A program made the position numbers and the translations under genes. From positions 98,355-162,354 of the forward strand of contig SVBZ01000004.1 in the NCBI GenBank assembly GCA_015058575.1: DNA of 64,000 nt, in the 5' to 3' direction. A model generated the notes under the pieces. It saw only the letters and a list, made by a program, of their open reading frames with translations. It did no database searches and was not told the origin of the DNA. The stretch is from Pseudoselenomonas ruminantium. Its GTDB lineage: Bacteria > Bacillota > Negativicutes > Selenomonadales > Selenomonadaceae. This document shows positions 42,287-51,880 of the stretch, piece by piece. The first letter of the stretch is position 1. Each line of letters starts with the position of its first letter.

Positions 42287-43531
42287 ATGACGACGAGTAT
42301 GGCAGCTACCCATGCTGCAAGCAAGAGACTGAAAGATGCAATTTTTGGTGCCAGCGCAGCCTGCGCTGAAGCTGCCAAGAAATATGGTGCCGATAAAGTT
42401 ACCAATGCTACGATGGGCGTCATGATGGATGATGAAGGCAAACTTGCCAGCATCCCGACGATGGAGCGCGTTTTCCGTTCCCTTTCGGTCGAGGACTACG
42501 TGCGCTATGCACCGATCCCGGGCCTGCCCGATTACCTCGACGCCGTCATTGACCTCACGTTTGCGGATCAGAAGCCGGAGGGCTATACAGCAGCGATCGC
42601 GACGGCAGGCGGCACGGGCGCTATCCATCATGCGGTGGCCAACTACGCCGAGCGCGGCGACAAGGTGCTGACGTCGGACTGGTTCTGGGGCACCTATAAC
42701 GTCATCTGCAACGAATGTGGCTGCCATCTCACGAATTACGCCCTGTTCGATGAAAACAACAACTTCAACATCGCAGACTACACGGCAAAAGTCGATGCAC
42801 TCATGAAGACGCAGGACAGCCTGCTGGTCATCATCAATACCCCGGCCCACAACCCGACGGGCTTCAGCCTGACGGAAGAGGATTGGGACAAGGTACTTGA
42901 CCTCACGAAGAAATATGCTGCTAAGGGCAAGAAGATGAGCATCCTCGTCGATATCGCCTACATCGATTATGCCGGCGAGAAAAACGAGACGCGCAAGTTC
43001 ATGAAGAAATTCGGCAACCTGCCGGATAATATCTTCGTCATGTTCGCGTTCTCGATGTCGAAGGGCTATACGGCCTATGGCCAGCGCACGGGAGCCCTCG
43101 TCGCCGTGTCCTCGAGCGAGGAAGTCATCACGGAATTCAAGGAAATCAACAAGTACACGAGCCGTGCAACCTGGTCGAACATCAACCGCGGTGCCATGAC
43201 GCTCCTGGCAAAGATTTCGGCCGACAAGGAGACGCTGGCGCAGTTTGAAAAGGAGCGCGACGCCTTCTATCAGATGATCCAGGAGCGCGGCATGCTGTTC
43301 ATGAAGGAAGCCAAGGAATGCGGGCTCAATGCACTGCCGTACAAAGGCGGCTTCTTCCTCTCGGTGCCAGCCAAAGATCCGCAGGCTGTCTGTGATAAGC
43401 TCCATGAGGATTTGATTTTCGCTGTGCCACTCAAGATGGGCGTCCGTATCGCGGCATGTTCCGTTTCGGCCGCCAAGATGAAAGGCATTGCGGCCAAGGT
43501 CTTAAAGGCACTCAAGGCAGTCGAAGGCTGA
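42287..43531 (+). CDS. Aromatic/aspartate-type aminotransferase (class I, PLP)
   Basis: 414-aa PLP enzyme. TAGGTGAIHHAVANY begins the cofactor pocket. NTPAHNPTGFSL is the conserved NPTG region, SILVDIAYIDYAG includes the PLP-ring Asp, and the Schiff-base lysine is in FSMSKGYTAYGQRTG (about 259). It resembles tyrosine/aromatic aminotransferases of Firmicutes; the amino donor is uncertain. AAAGGGGTAC precedes the ATG. It follows aspartokinase but after a 280-bp gap with the repeat array, so it is probably separate. Confidence 0.85.
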   Translation: MTTSMAATHAASKRLKDAIFGASAACAEAAKKYGADKVTNATMGVMMDDEGKLASIPTMERVFRSLSVEDYVRYAPIPGLPDYLDAVIDLTFADQKPEGYTAAIATAGGTGAIHHAVANYAERGDKVLTSDWFWGTYNVICNECGCHLTNYALFDENNNFNIADYTAKVDALMKTQDSLLVIINTPAHNPTGFSLTEEDWDKVLDLTKKYAAKGKKMSILVDIAYIDYAGEKNETRKFMKKFGNLPDNIFVMFAFSMSKGYTAYGQRTGALVAVSSSEEVITEFKEINKYTSRATWSNINRGAMTLLAKISADKETLAQFEKERDAFYQMIQERGMLFMKEAKECGLNALPYKGGFFLSVPAKDPQAVCDKLHEDLIFAVPLKMGVRIAACSVSAAKMKGIAAKVLKALKAVEG

Positions 43532-43576
43532 TGGACAGGTCTATAAAATGTTTTTAACGAAATAAAATATTTTCGG

Positions 43577-43617
43577 AAACCAATTCTTTCTATTTATTAG
43601 AAGGAATTGGTTTTTTT
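43577..43617 (+). terminator. Hairpin terminator of the aminotransferase gene
   Basis: Arms AAACCAATTCTTTCT and AGAAGGAATTGGTTT (one G-T pair) followed by seven T. Confidence 0.85.
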
Positions 43618-43717
43618 GTGTGATAACAGTGAAATTATTAGTTGAATCGCAGGGGGAATGATGATATAGTTAGACATGTGTATGTGATATTTCGTTCGGG
43701 GGAGGACTCAGAACAGT

Positions 43718-44344
43718 ATGTTTAAATTCAAAAAGAAAGACAGCGAATTCTTTGACCTGTTCGTCGAAAGTGCGAATTATTTTTACAAGGGCGCGCTCAT
43801 GATGGATGAGGTCATGCTGGATTACAGCAAGGCGGTCGACAAGGTAAAGGAGATCAATGATCTGGAGCATGAGGCTGATAAGGTCAACGACAAGATCATC
43901 GACAAACTCAACCTGACCTTCATCACACCAATCGATCGCGAAGACATCTATGCACTGGCAAACGGCCTTGACGATGGCGTGGATTACCTTCAGGGAACCT
44001 TGCAGCGCATTGTGATGTATCGTACTGGCAAAGCCATGAGTGGTGCTGTCGCCATGACCAAGCTGCTGATTGAGGCGACGGAGCAGACGATTCGCGCGTT
44101 TACCCTGCTCAAGGATATCCGCAAGAATCAGGCTGCGATCCTCGACGCTACCCACAAGATCGCTCAGATCGAGAGCGAGGGTGACCGCGTTTACCGTCAC
44201 GAGATCGCATACCTCTTTGACAAAGAAAAAGATCCGATCGAGCTTATCAAATGGAAAGATATCCTCGAAAAGCTAGAGGATACGCTGGATCACTGTGAGA
44301 AACTGTCTGACATGATCCGGGGAGTGGTAATGAAATATGCATGA
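43718..44344 (+). CDS. DUF47 (PhoU-like) regulator of the phosphate transporter
   Basis: 208-aa all-helical protein of family DUF47, distantly related to PhoU. It begins FKFKKKDSEFFDLFVESANY and keeps EHEADKVNDKIIDKL and FITPIDREDIYALANGLDDGVDYL, with acidic motifs that bind metal in relatives. It commonly pairs with low-affinity PiT phosphate carriers and probably restrains them. Here its end overlaps the pit start by 8 nt. The start is preceded by GGGGGAGGA. Confidence 0.92.
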   Translation: MFKFKKKDSEFFDLFVESANYFYKGALMMDEVMLDYSKAVDKVKEINDLEHEADKVNDKIIDKLNLTFITPIDREDIYALANGLDDGVDYLQGTLQRIVMYRTGKAMSGAVAMTKLLIEATEQTIRAFTLLKDIRKNQAAILDATHKIAQIESEGDRVYRHEIAYLFDKEKDPIELIKWKDILEKLEDTLDHCEKLSDMIRGVVMKYA

Positions 44345-45335
44345 AGTACAGTGGCTTATTTTCACAGTTATAGCGCTGGCTTTGCTGTTTGATTTCATCA
44401 ACGGTTTCCATGATACAGCCAACGCGATAGCGACCGCGGTTTCTACGCGGGCGCTGCATCCGAGCCATGCCATCATGATGGCGGCAGTACTGAACTTCCT
44501 CGGTGCCATGTACAGTACGGGTGTAGCGAAGACCATCGGTACCGATATCGTCAAATCCGCGCAGCATGTCGATGAACATATCATTGTTGCAGCGCTGGTC
44601 GGTGCGGTGCTTTGGAACATCATCACATGGTATTTTGCTGTGCCGTCAAGTTCCTCGCATGCGCTGGTCGGCGGTATTATCGGTGCAGTTCTCGTATCGG
44701 TTGGTACGGATGGACTGAATTTCGGTGGTATCGGCAAAATTATCCTGTCCTTGATCGGTTCGCCGATTCTCGGTATCGTATCGGGCTGCCTGGTGATGAC
44801 GCTTTTGTTCCGGCTCTTTGGGCGGTTCAGCCCGTCGGCCATCAATCATCGCTTCAAGAAGATGCAGGTCTTATCGGCGGCAATGATGGCATTCTCGCAT
44901 GGCTCCAACGATGCGCAGAAGTCGATGGGTATTATCACGCTGGCCTTGCTTTCGGGCGGCTATATTGATGTATTCGAAGTTCCGACCTATGTCAAGGTGC
45001 TGGCGGCAACGGCAATGGCCTGCGGCACGGCAGTTGGCGGCTGGCGCATCATCAAGACGATTGGCGGCAAGATTTTCAAGCTCGAGCCGATTTCGGGCTT
45101 TGCGGCGGACCTCAACTCGTCGACGGTCATCTTTACGGCAACGCTTCTGCATCTGCCGGTCAGCACGACGCATGTCGTATCGGGCTCGATCATGGGTGTC
45201 GGCACGGCCAAGCGCGTCAATGCCGTCCGCTGGGGCGTAGCCCAGCAGATGGTCATGGCCTGGGTGCTCACGATTCCGTGCACGGCTATGATGGGCGCTG
45301 TTGCTTATCTGGGCGTCTGTGCCATCTTTAAATGA
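44337..45335 (+). CDS. pit: PiT-family inorganic phosphate transporter
   Basis: 332-aa membrane carrier with about ten helices and the duplicated PiT signature: ALLFDFINGFHDTANAIATAVSTRAL (about 14-40) and SAAMMAFSHGSNDAQKSMGIITLAL (about 180-205). It imports phosphate with a cation. WYFAVPSSSSHALVGG is also conserved. Translationally coupled to the DUF47 gene by overlap. A terminator follows. Confidence 0.95.
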   Translation: MHEVQWLIFTVIALALLFDFINGFHDTANAIATAVSTRALHPSHAIMMAAVLNFLGAMYSTGVAKTIGTDIVKSAQHVDEHIIVAALVGAVLWNIITWYFAVPSSSSHALVGGIIGAVLVSVGTDGLNFGGIGKIILSLIGSPILGIVSGCLVMTLLFRLFGRFSPSAINHRFKKMQVLSAAMMAFSHGSNDAQKSMGIITLALLSGGYIDVFEVPTYVKVLAATAMACGTAVGGWRIIKTIGGKIFKLEPISGFAADLNSSTVIFTATLLHLPVSTTHVVSGSIMGVGTAKRVNAVRWGVAQQMVMAWVLTIPCTAMMGAVAYLGVCAIFK

Positions 45336-45347
45336 TAGAATTTTATC

Positions 45348-45391
45348 AGTCGTAGTGTTACAATGATAGTAGCACTACGGCTTTTTTTTTT
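45348..45391 (+). terminator. Terminator of the phosphate transporter operon
   Basis: Arms GTCGTAGTG (45349-45357) and CACTACGGC (45373-45381) followed by ten T. Confidence 0.85.
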
Positions 45392-45435
45392 ACCAATGAT
45401 TTCAGCTGTTTGCCCGCAAGATGGGAGGGATGGAG

Positions 45436-47067
45436 ATGCGAGTAGTTCCAGGACTTACGCTTATCGAAATGGCCAGGCAGGCACAACCGGATTTTTCGAG
45501 CCGCATCGTAGCAGCGAAGCTCGATGGGGAAATCCATGATTTGCAGAACGACATCACCGGGGTGCGCGATGTGGAGTTCATCGTGCTCGACAGCAAGACG
45601 GGCTGGCAGGTCTATCAGCGCAGCGTCTTGTTCCTGCTGATCACGGCGGTGCATGAGCTTTATCCGCAGGCAGAGGTCGTCACGCAGTTTACGGCAAATA
45701 AGGGACTGTTCTGCGAGGTGCGCCAGCTGGCCGAGGATTTGCGCACAGGCACCTATGTGCAGCAGATCGAGCAGAAAATGCGCGCAATCGTGGCTGAGAA
45801 CCGGCCCATCCGCAAGGAGTTCCTGCGCCGTGAAGAGGCGGTGAAGTTATTCAGGGAGGTGCATCAAGAGGAAAAAGCTGCACTGATTGCATCGCTGGCA
45901 CGGCCGGTGGTCAGCCTGTACCGCTGCGGCAGTTTTTACGATTACCTATATGGCCCGATGCTGGCTGCGACAGGGGAACTCGGAAAGTTCGCGCTCGACT
46001 TCGAGCCGCCAGGCATCCTGCTGCGGCTGCCGGATGAAGAGACGGCGGGCAAGATCCGTGAGCGGGTGCCCCAGCCAAAACTCAGCCAGATTCTCTCTGA
46101 AGCTAAAAGCTGGGCCAAGATCCTGCACTGCAATTATGTCATGGACCTCAACCGGGCCAATCGCGACGGGCAGATCGGTGAGGTCATCCGCGTTTCTGAG
46201 GCGCTGCAGGAAAAGCGCATCGCTGAGATTGCCGACTACATCGCCCAGCATCGTGACGGAGCTCGCCTCGTGCTGATTGCGGGGCCATCCTCGTCGGGCA
46301 AGACCTCCTTTGCCCAGCGGCTGCGCATCCAGTTGCGGGTAAACGGCCTGGAGCCCGTGTCGATATCCCTTGATGATTACTTCCTGTCCCGCAAGGATAC
46401 GCCGCGCAATGAACGCGGCGAATACGACTTCGAGTGCCTTGAAGCCGTGGATACGGAGCTTTTTAACCGCGATATGGTGGCGCTGTTGGCAGGCAGGGAA
46501 GTCCAGCTGCCGCGCTATAATTTCCTGACGGGCTGCCGGGAATGGCCCAAGGTGCTGCCACTGAAAGTCACGCCGGACCAGCCCATCATCATCGAAGGCA
46601 TCCATGGACTCAACGAAAAGCTCAGCGCCGCTGTCCCGCGGTCACAGAAATACAAGATTTACATCAGCGCCCTGACCCAGCTCAACATCGACGCCCATAA
46701 CCGCATCCCGACAACCGATGCACGCCTCCTGCGCCGCTTGGTCCGCGACTATCAGACGCGCGGCGCCTATGCATTAAAGACCCTCAAGCAATGGCCCAGC
46801 GTGCGGGCCGGAGAGGAAAAGAACATCTTCCCGTACCAGGAAGAGGCCGACGTCATGTTCAACTCGGCACTCATCTACGAACTCGGCGTGCTAAAGAAAT
46901 ACGCCGAGCCGCTCTTAGAAACGATATCGCCCGCCGTACCCGAATACGCCGAAGCCCGCCGGCTTCTCGACTTCTGTGCGTACTTCGACGACATCAAAGC
47001 CGAAGACGAAATCCCCAATAATTCCCTGTTGCGGGAGTTCATTGGGAAGTCGGTGTTTTTTAAGTAA
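45436..47067 (+). CDS. TGS-like/uridine-kinase fusion (nucleoside kinase, Udk-related)
   Basis: 543-aa protein. The amino-terminal half resembles the threonyl-tRNA synthetase-like region found in this kinase family. The carboxy half is a phosphoribulokinase/uridine-kinase P-loop domain: VLIAGPSSSGKTSFAQRL (about 280-297), SISLDDYFLSRKDTPRNERGEYDFE and IIIEGIHGLN. Phosphorylation of a nucleoside is the likely reaction; the amino half may sense or bind RNA (inference). The start is 45436 or 45430, both after GGAGGG. Last GC-rich gene before the AT-rich region. Confidence 0.85.
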   Translation: MRVVPGLTLIEMARQAQPDFSSRIVAAKLDGEIHDLQNDITGVRDVEFIVLDSKTGWQVYQRSVLFLLITAVHELYPQAEVVTQFTANKGLFCEVRQLAEDLRTGTYVQQIEQKMRAIVAENRPIRKEFLRREEAVKLFREVHQEEKAALIASLARPVVSLYRCGSFYDYLYGPMLAATGELGKFALDFEPPGILLRLPDEETAGKIRERVPQPKLSQILSEAKSWAKILHCNYVMDLNRANRDGQIGEVIRVSEALQEKRIAEIADYIAQHRDGARLVLIAGPSSSGKTSFAQRLRIQLRVNGLEPVSISLDDYFLSRKDTPRNERGEYDFECLEAVDTELFNRDMVALLAGREVQLPRYNFLTGCREWPKVLPLKVTPDQPIIIEGIHGLNEKLSAAVPRSQKYKIYISALTQLNIDAHNRIPTTDARLLRRLVRDYQTRGAYALKTLKQWPSVRAGEEKNIFPYQEEADVMFNSALIYELGVLKKYAEPLLETISPAVPEYAEARRLLDFCAYFDDIKAEDEIPNNSLLREFIGKSVFFK

Positions 47068-47235
47068 AAATATTAAATGATAAGAGTCATAGCATAGATT
47101 GGGGAAGAAAATGGTAACAGCAGGATAATGTAAATTTGACCTATCTGTAATCAGTGTTATATATTACTGTATAGAATTATTTTTATAAGTATTGATATAT
47201 AGCCCAATGTCTCAGCATGAGGGGAGTTTTTGTAA
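47068..47235. other. AT-rich junction between core and accessory DNA
   Basis: Non-coding stretch directly after the kinase gene where base composition drops sharply. I see no terminator hairpin, tRNA or attachment-site repeat here. Confidence 0.4.
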
Positions 47236-47555
47236 TTGGCTAGCAATATGACACGGTTTGCCTCTATAATTTGCGCTACAAAGGTTCTGTTGAATATCGC
47301 GTACATGAACTCTTGTCAGAACGATTCAAGAGCATATTCCAGCTTTTCGGTCAGTTGCCAGATGTTCTGGATGATGTCTGGGTATATATCGCTGTCGGCA
47401 ATCAGGAAGAGGCCATGAAGAAAATCAAAGCAGTGCCTATAAAAAATCCCTTTGCTGTGCGGTACCATGATAATGTGACAGCAGTAGATTGGGAATCCTG
47501 TGATAGAGTATTGCGGCAGGAAGATGTGACTAAGGCGTTGCTGCGGGGATGGTAG
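47236..47555 (+). pseudogene. Hypothetical small protein, start probably frameshifted
   Basis: A reading frame open from 47244 gives YDTVCLYNLRYKGSVEYRVHELL and continues to a stop at 47555 (end VTKALLRGW). It has no proper start codon: the frame opens after a TAG, and the first candidate is TTG at 47271. The good ribosome site GAGGGGAG (47218-47226) instead serves TTG 47236 in another frame, which reads MASN. A single-base change near 47243 would join them. The protein of about 100 aa is not recognised. It may be a decayed gene at the island edge. Confidence 0.5.
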
Positions 47556-47597
47556 TATTATCAAGTTTAGAATATCTTAGGGGAGAAGATATATATA

Positions 47598-49325
47598 ATG
47601 AGAGTCATAAAAATAAAAATTAACAATTATAGAAATTTAGATGATATAGATATTTTTCTAGATGATAAGAGTAATTATATTGTTGGAGAAAATAATTTAG
47701 GCAAAAGTAATTTCTTATCGGCGCTGGATACGGTGTTTTCTGCTAAAAGGTTTAATGAAGAGGATTATGGCGATATAACTCGTAATATCGAAGTTATAAT
47801 AAATTTATCGCTAAAAGATGAAGAACTAGGTTTCTTTGGAGATAATTTTGATCCTGAAGATAGCACTAATATTACATTAAAATATTCACAATCACCAGAT
47901 GAAGTATATCCTATTCTAATATGCGAAAATACTGAAGAGTTAATACCAATTAAAGAGTTGAAAAAGGTTCATTTCACGCTCTATCAATCTACAGTGTCTC
48001 CTGATAAAGAACTGAAATTGACAACAAGACGTGGCGCTGGAAATGTTTTTGGGAACATTGTTGAATCATACATTAGTACAGAGAAAGAAAATAATAACTT
48101 TTTAGATCTAGAAAATGTAGAAAAATTAACGGATTATATCAATGCACGTTTGGGTAAGTTGAAGGGATTCGCACAGTATGGAATCAAAGCGATGGTGGCA
48201 AATGACAATGCGGAGTTGCTTTCGAATATGTTTTATTTGTCAGATGGAGACCGTCGCATAGAAAAAACAGGATGTGGTGTTCAGTTTATTGCAATGGCAA
48301 CATTGAATATTCTCGGGCAGATAATGGATTTATACAAAAGTAAAACAAGTAAGTTTAGTGAGCAGGTTTATACTAATAAAGATGGAGAAAAAATTCTCCC
48401 CTTAATCATAGCATTAGATGAGCCGGAAGTACACCTTCATCCATATTTGCAAAGGACCTTGATTAATTATTATAAATCTATACTTTCTAATGAAGAGACA
48501 GAGTTTCTGAGCTTGCTGAAAGCTATGTTTGATGTGGATGGGCTTGATGGACAACTTATTGTTGTAACGCATTCGTCTGATATATTGTTAGATGATTATA
48601 AAAATATTATCAGATTCTATGCCAGTGATAATAAGACCAATGCTATTAGCGGTAATGCATGTGAAAAGATGTTTGATAAATCGATAAAAAGACAACTTTA
48701 TATGAGGTTTAAAGACATTAGAGAAACATTTTTTGCACATGCTGTTGTTATTGTGGAAGGCGAAACGGAATATGGATGTTTGCCTTATTTTGCTGAATCG
48801 TTAGGAATTAACTTGGATGAAAAATGTATTAGTATTGTGATGGCAAAAGGTGAAACATCTATAGCTTCACTAAAAAAATTATTTGCGTGTTTTCGAATTC
48901 CGTCCGTATCGATATATGATGGGGATGTTAAAGATAAACGAAATAATGAAGGTGGTGAGGTGTTTTTTACCCGTGGATTGTGTTTGGAGACTGATGTTGT
49001 GGACAGTGTATATTCTGATGGGAATGTTGAGGTGTTGAAACAAATTGCAATGGATATCGATTGGCATGCAGAAAATACAATCCTAGATTCATCTTACACA
49101 AAATATTTTAAAAAAATAGGAAAAGATATTAATGATTATCCATCGAAAAAAATAGTTGATGTTGACTTGAATAATAGAGATGAAGTTAGTACTTTCTATA
49201 AAGTGTGGCTTTTGGCGCATAAAGGCGTTATAACGGGGAGGATAATTGGGCAAGAAACGCCGATTCAGTGTATTCCGACTTGTTATAGACAGGCACTGAT
49301 AAAGGCGGTTGAATTAGCAAAATGA
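47598..49325 (+). CDS. gajA: Gabija system nuclease GajA (OLD-family ATPase and TOPRIM)
   Basis: 575-aa OLD-family nuclease. An amino-terminal ABC-type ATPase domain (Walker A GENNLGKSN, 30-38; DEPEVHLHPYLQRTL in the signature/Walker B area; VVTHSSDILLDD) leads to a TOPRIM domain. That domain has VVIVEGETEYG (about 384-394) and the acidic SIYDGDVKDK (about 438). GajA nicks phage DNA when nucleotide levels fall. The length matches known GajA (about 578 aa). The four-base overlap with a UvrD-like helicase gene makes Gabija the best call. DNA is clearly more AT-rich than the core. Confidence 0.87.
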   Translation: MRVIKIKINNYRNLDDIDIFLDDKSNYIVGENNLGKSNFLSALDTVFSAKRFNEEDYGDITRNIEVIINLSLKDEELGFFGDNFDPEDSTNITLKYSQSPDEVYPILICENTEELIPIKELKKVHFTLYQSTVSPDKELKLTTRRGAGNVFGNIVESYISTEKENNNFLDLENVEKLTDYINARLGKLKGFAQYGIKAMVANDNAELLSNMFYLSDGDRRIEKTGCGVQFIAMATLNILGQIMDLYKSKTSKFSEQVYTNKDGEKILPLIIALDEPEVHLHPYLQRTLINYYKSILSNEETEFLSLLKAMFDVDGLDGQLIVVTHSSDILLDDYKNIIRFYASDNKTNAISGNACEKMFDKSIKRQLYMRFKDIRETFFAHAVVIVEGETEYGCLPYFAESLGINLDEKCISIVMAKGETSIASLKKLFACFRIPSVSIYDGDVKDKRNNEGGEVFFTRGLCLETDVVDSVYSDGNVEVLKQIAMDIDWHAENTILDSSYTKYFKKIGKDINDYPSKKIVDVDLNNRDEVSTFYKVWLLAHKGVITGRIIGQETPIQCIPTCYRQALIKAVELAK

Positions 49326-51157
49326 TTGATGAAATGGATATTAGATCGAAAATAAGAGAACTGCATAGCGGAGACGAGCGACAGTTAGAAGTTATTTTTT
49401 CAAAAGATAAAAGAGTTATAGTTGAAGCTCCAGCGGGATATGGTAAGACTACAACTATGGTGAGTAGGTTAGCGTATCTTTATTCGATTCATGCAATACC
49501 TAATCCAAAGAAAATTCTTGGACTTACATTTAGTGTGAACGCAGCCCTGAAGGTTAAACGAGATATTGCCTCGAAATTGCCAGAATTAATAGCAAAGGAA
49601 AATAACCCGAATACAATAAAAAATGTAGTTGTAGTTACTAATTATCATGGTTTTTGTAAAAGCGTATTGAAAAAATATGGGTACTTAATTAGTCCGTTCT
49701 TGAAAAAGGATTTAAACATATTCACCGCAGTGGGTGAATATGATATTAAAAAAGTACAAAAAATAAATTATCTAATAGATAGTGATGAATATTCACTGCT
49801 GTGCAATGTTGCTGATGAAATAAAATTAGGTACCATGCCTTCAACGGAAAAAATTAATCAATATATAGAAATTCTTAAACAAAAGCTCCTTCCTAAAGAT
49901 GTGGTGACACATACAGGGATTATCTTGATGACATTACAACTGCTTGATAAAAAACGAGAATTTGCTGAATTTTATAAAAACTACTACTCAGTATTGGTGG
50001 TGGATGAATTTCAGGATACGAATGTTATATCTTGGACATTGCTGAAACAAATTATAGGGCCTAAAACGCAACTTTTGTTTTTGGGAGATTCATTACAAAG
50101 AATATATGGGTTTATTGGCGCGCTCCCTAATGTTATGGAGTTGGCCAAAAAAGAATATTCCATGCGAGAAATACAGTTAGAGAAAAATTATAGGTTTATG
50201 CATAATATAGATATGCTGAATCTGGATCATAATATACGATTGAATGCTAAAGCGAATTTTAAACCAGTAATTGAAACAATAGCTAACATTCCTGCATTTT
50301 GGGGGAAGACACATGAAGATGAATCTTTTAAAATAGTTGAGAAAATTAAGGATATAAAAAAGCAAAGAACAGAAAACAAAATCGCAATATTGTCTAGGGG
50401 ACGTGGATATGATGTGGGACTGTTGGAGGAACAGTTAAAGAAAGACGGTATTGACTATTTCTATGGAATGTTCACGGATGATGATGATGAATATGTGAGA
50501 TTTCATATTATGTGTCAAGAGTTATTTGTTCAGCAGTTTAAGCAACAAAAGAGTATTACAAACCGAATTTTAAAAAAATTCATAAAGGAAGTAAGGAAAG
50601 TATACGAGACCTCTAATTCGAAAATTATAATCGCTTTATTGGAATTGTTAAGTGCATTTGCCTATAAGATTACGAATGATTATAGCGATCTTTTGCCGGA
50701 AGATAAATACAATTATATTTTAGATACATTTGAAAATCGTCAACTCAAACAGTCTATGGAGTATGTTGAAGCAGATGTGATTTTATCAACTATACATGGT
50801 GCAAAAGGTCTTGAATGGGATTATGTCTTTATTATGGATGTAGAAAGATGGATTTTCCCAGGGGGACAAATTTGTAAGAATTGTGATTCTAAATTTAATA
50901 AAGAATGCATATGTGAAAAAACGATAAATCTTACTCCTAGTATGTTGAATAACATGTTGGAGGAATTATCTGTTTTTTATGTTGCATTAACACGAGCAAG
51001 GAAACAGGTGTATTTATCTGCAAGTGCTACTAGATATAATTACAAGCAAGAAAAAAAGCAAAGCATTTTTTCCTGCTTTGCTAAACTCAAAGGTGTTAAG
51101 TTAGTTGATGCGTCGAAAATGACATATGGAAATTTGCATAGAGATATAGTGGTTTGA
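49322..51157 (+). CDS. gajB: Gabija system helicase GajB (UvrD-like)
   Basis: 611-aa superfamily 1 helicase. Walker A VEAPAGYGKTTTMVSRL (about 34-50), Walker B VVDEFQDTN (about 226-234), QRIYGFIGALP, LEKNYRF, STIHGAKGLEWDYVF (about 489-503) and FYVALTRARKQVYL (about 551-564) cover the canonical motifs. A CxxC...CxC segment (ICKNCDSKFNKECIC) near 520 could bind zinc. It is longer than the type GajB (about 494 aa). GajB joins GajA in a supramolecular anti-phage complex. ATG overlaps the gajA stop (ATGA). Confidence 0.85.
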   Translation: MIDEMDIRSKIRELHSGDERQLEVIFSKDKRVIVEAPAGYGKTTTMVSRLAYLYSIHAIPNPKKILGLTFSVNAALKVKRDIASKLPELIAKENNPNTIKNVVVVTNYHGFCKSVLKKYGYLISPFLKKDLNIFTAVGEYDIKKVQKINYLIDSDEYSLLCNVADEIKLGTMPSTEKINQYIEILKQKLLPKDVVTHTGIILMTLQLLDKKREFAEFYKNYYSVLVVDEFQDTNVISWTLLKQIIGPKTQLLFLGDSLQRIYGFIGALPNVMELAKKEYSMREIQLEKNYRFMHNIDMLNLDHNIRLNAKANFKPVIETIANIPAFWGKTHEDESFKIVEKIKDIKKQRTENKIAILSRGRGYDVGLLEEQLKKDGIDYFYGMFTDDDDEYVRFHIMCQELFVQQFKQQKSITNRILKKFIKEVRKVYETSNSKIIIALLELLSAFAYKITNDYSDLLPEDKYNYILDTFENRQLKQSMEYVEADVILSTIHGAKGLEWDYVFIMDVERWIFPGGQICKNCDSKFNKECICEKTINLTPSMLNNMLEELSVFYVALTRARKQVYLSASATRYNYKQEKKQSIFSCFAKLKGVKLVDASKMTYGNLHRDIVV

Positions 51158-51185
51158 ATTATGTCGATATTAAAAGGTGATATTT

Positions 51186-51401
51186 ATGACTCAAGATACT
51201 ATGGAATTTGTAGTCTATATGATTCATGCCTGTGCTAACAAGTGGAATCTGTCCCCCAAGCAGGTGTATCATAAGTTGCAGGAGACTGGCTGTATTGATG
51301 AATACTTAGTGCCAAATTATGATATCCTCCACACGCAGGGAAGCGGCTATTTGGTGGATGATATTAAAGAATACTTGCGGATAAGAGGTGTGGAGATATG
51401 A
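51186..51401 (+). CDS. DUF3791 protein, probable antitoxin-side partner
   Basis: 71-aa helical protein of family DUF3791. It has MEFVVYMIHACANKWNLSPKQVY, then IDEYLVPNYDILHTQGSGYLVDDI, the hallmark LHTQG. It is regularly found before DUF3990 genes, and the pair is suspected to be a toxin-antitoxin or effector module. AAAAGGTGATATTT precedes ATG 51186. Overlaps the next gene by 4 nt. Confidence 0.8.
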   Translation: MTQDTMEFVVYMIHACANKWNLSPKQVYHKLQETGCIDEYLVPNYDILHTQGSGYLVDDIKEYLRIRGVEI

Positions 51402-51877
51402 TAGTATATCATGGCTCAACGGAGGTAATCAAAAAGCCGGATGTGTTACATTCCTACCGACTGCTGGATTTTGGTCAGGGATTTTATGTAACTACGGTTA
51501 AGGAACAGGCTATGCGGTGGGCACGGCGAAAGGCTGGTTTGCAAAAGGAGAGGCCAGCTGTGGTGAATTGCTATCAGATGGCTGATGATTTTGCTGACTT
51601 AAAGTATAAGACGTTTCCAGAAGACTTGCTCGAATGGATTGATTTTGTTTGTAAGTGCAGAGATGGGAATACGGATTATAAAGCGTATGACCTGATTTCT
51701 GGCAAGGTAGCAAATGATAAAGTGTTTCGGGTGGTAGACCTATACCGTACGGGCATTTGGGAGAAGGATAGAGCGTTGAAGGAAATAAAAGCCTATCCCA
51801 ATTATGATCAGATCGCGTTTATAACACAGAAGGCCATCGATAAATTACTGCTTTACGATTTTTCTTTTGAGGTGTGA
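51398..51877 (+). CDS. DUF3990 protein, ADP-ribosyltransferase-like toxin candidate
   Basis: 159-aa protein of family DUF3990. The amino-terminal VYHGSTEVIKKPD and DFGQGFYVTTVKEQAMRWA give the H-Y-[E/Q]-like layout seen in some ADP-ribosyltransferase-fold proteins: HG, then GFY, then a later acidic strand. A toxic or protein-modifying role is inferred from the family and gene neighbourhood, not demonstrated. Start ATG overlaps the DUF3791 stop, and the next gene starts 4 nt after its stop, so all three are one unit. Confidence 0.75.
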   Translation: MIVYHGSTEVIKKPDVLHSYRLLDFGQGFYVTTVKEQAMRWARRKAGLQKERPAVVNCYQMADDFADLKYKTFPEDLLEWIDFVCKCRDGNTDYKAYDLISGKVANDKVFRVVDLYRTGIWEKDRALKEIKAYPNYDQIAFITQKAIDKLLLYDFSFEV

Positions 51878-51880
51878 GCT

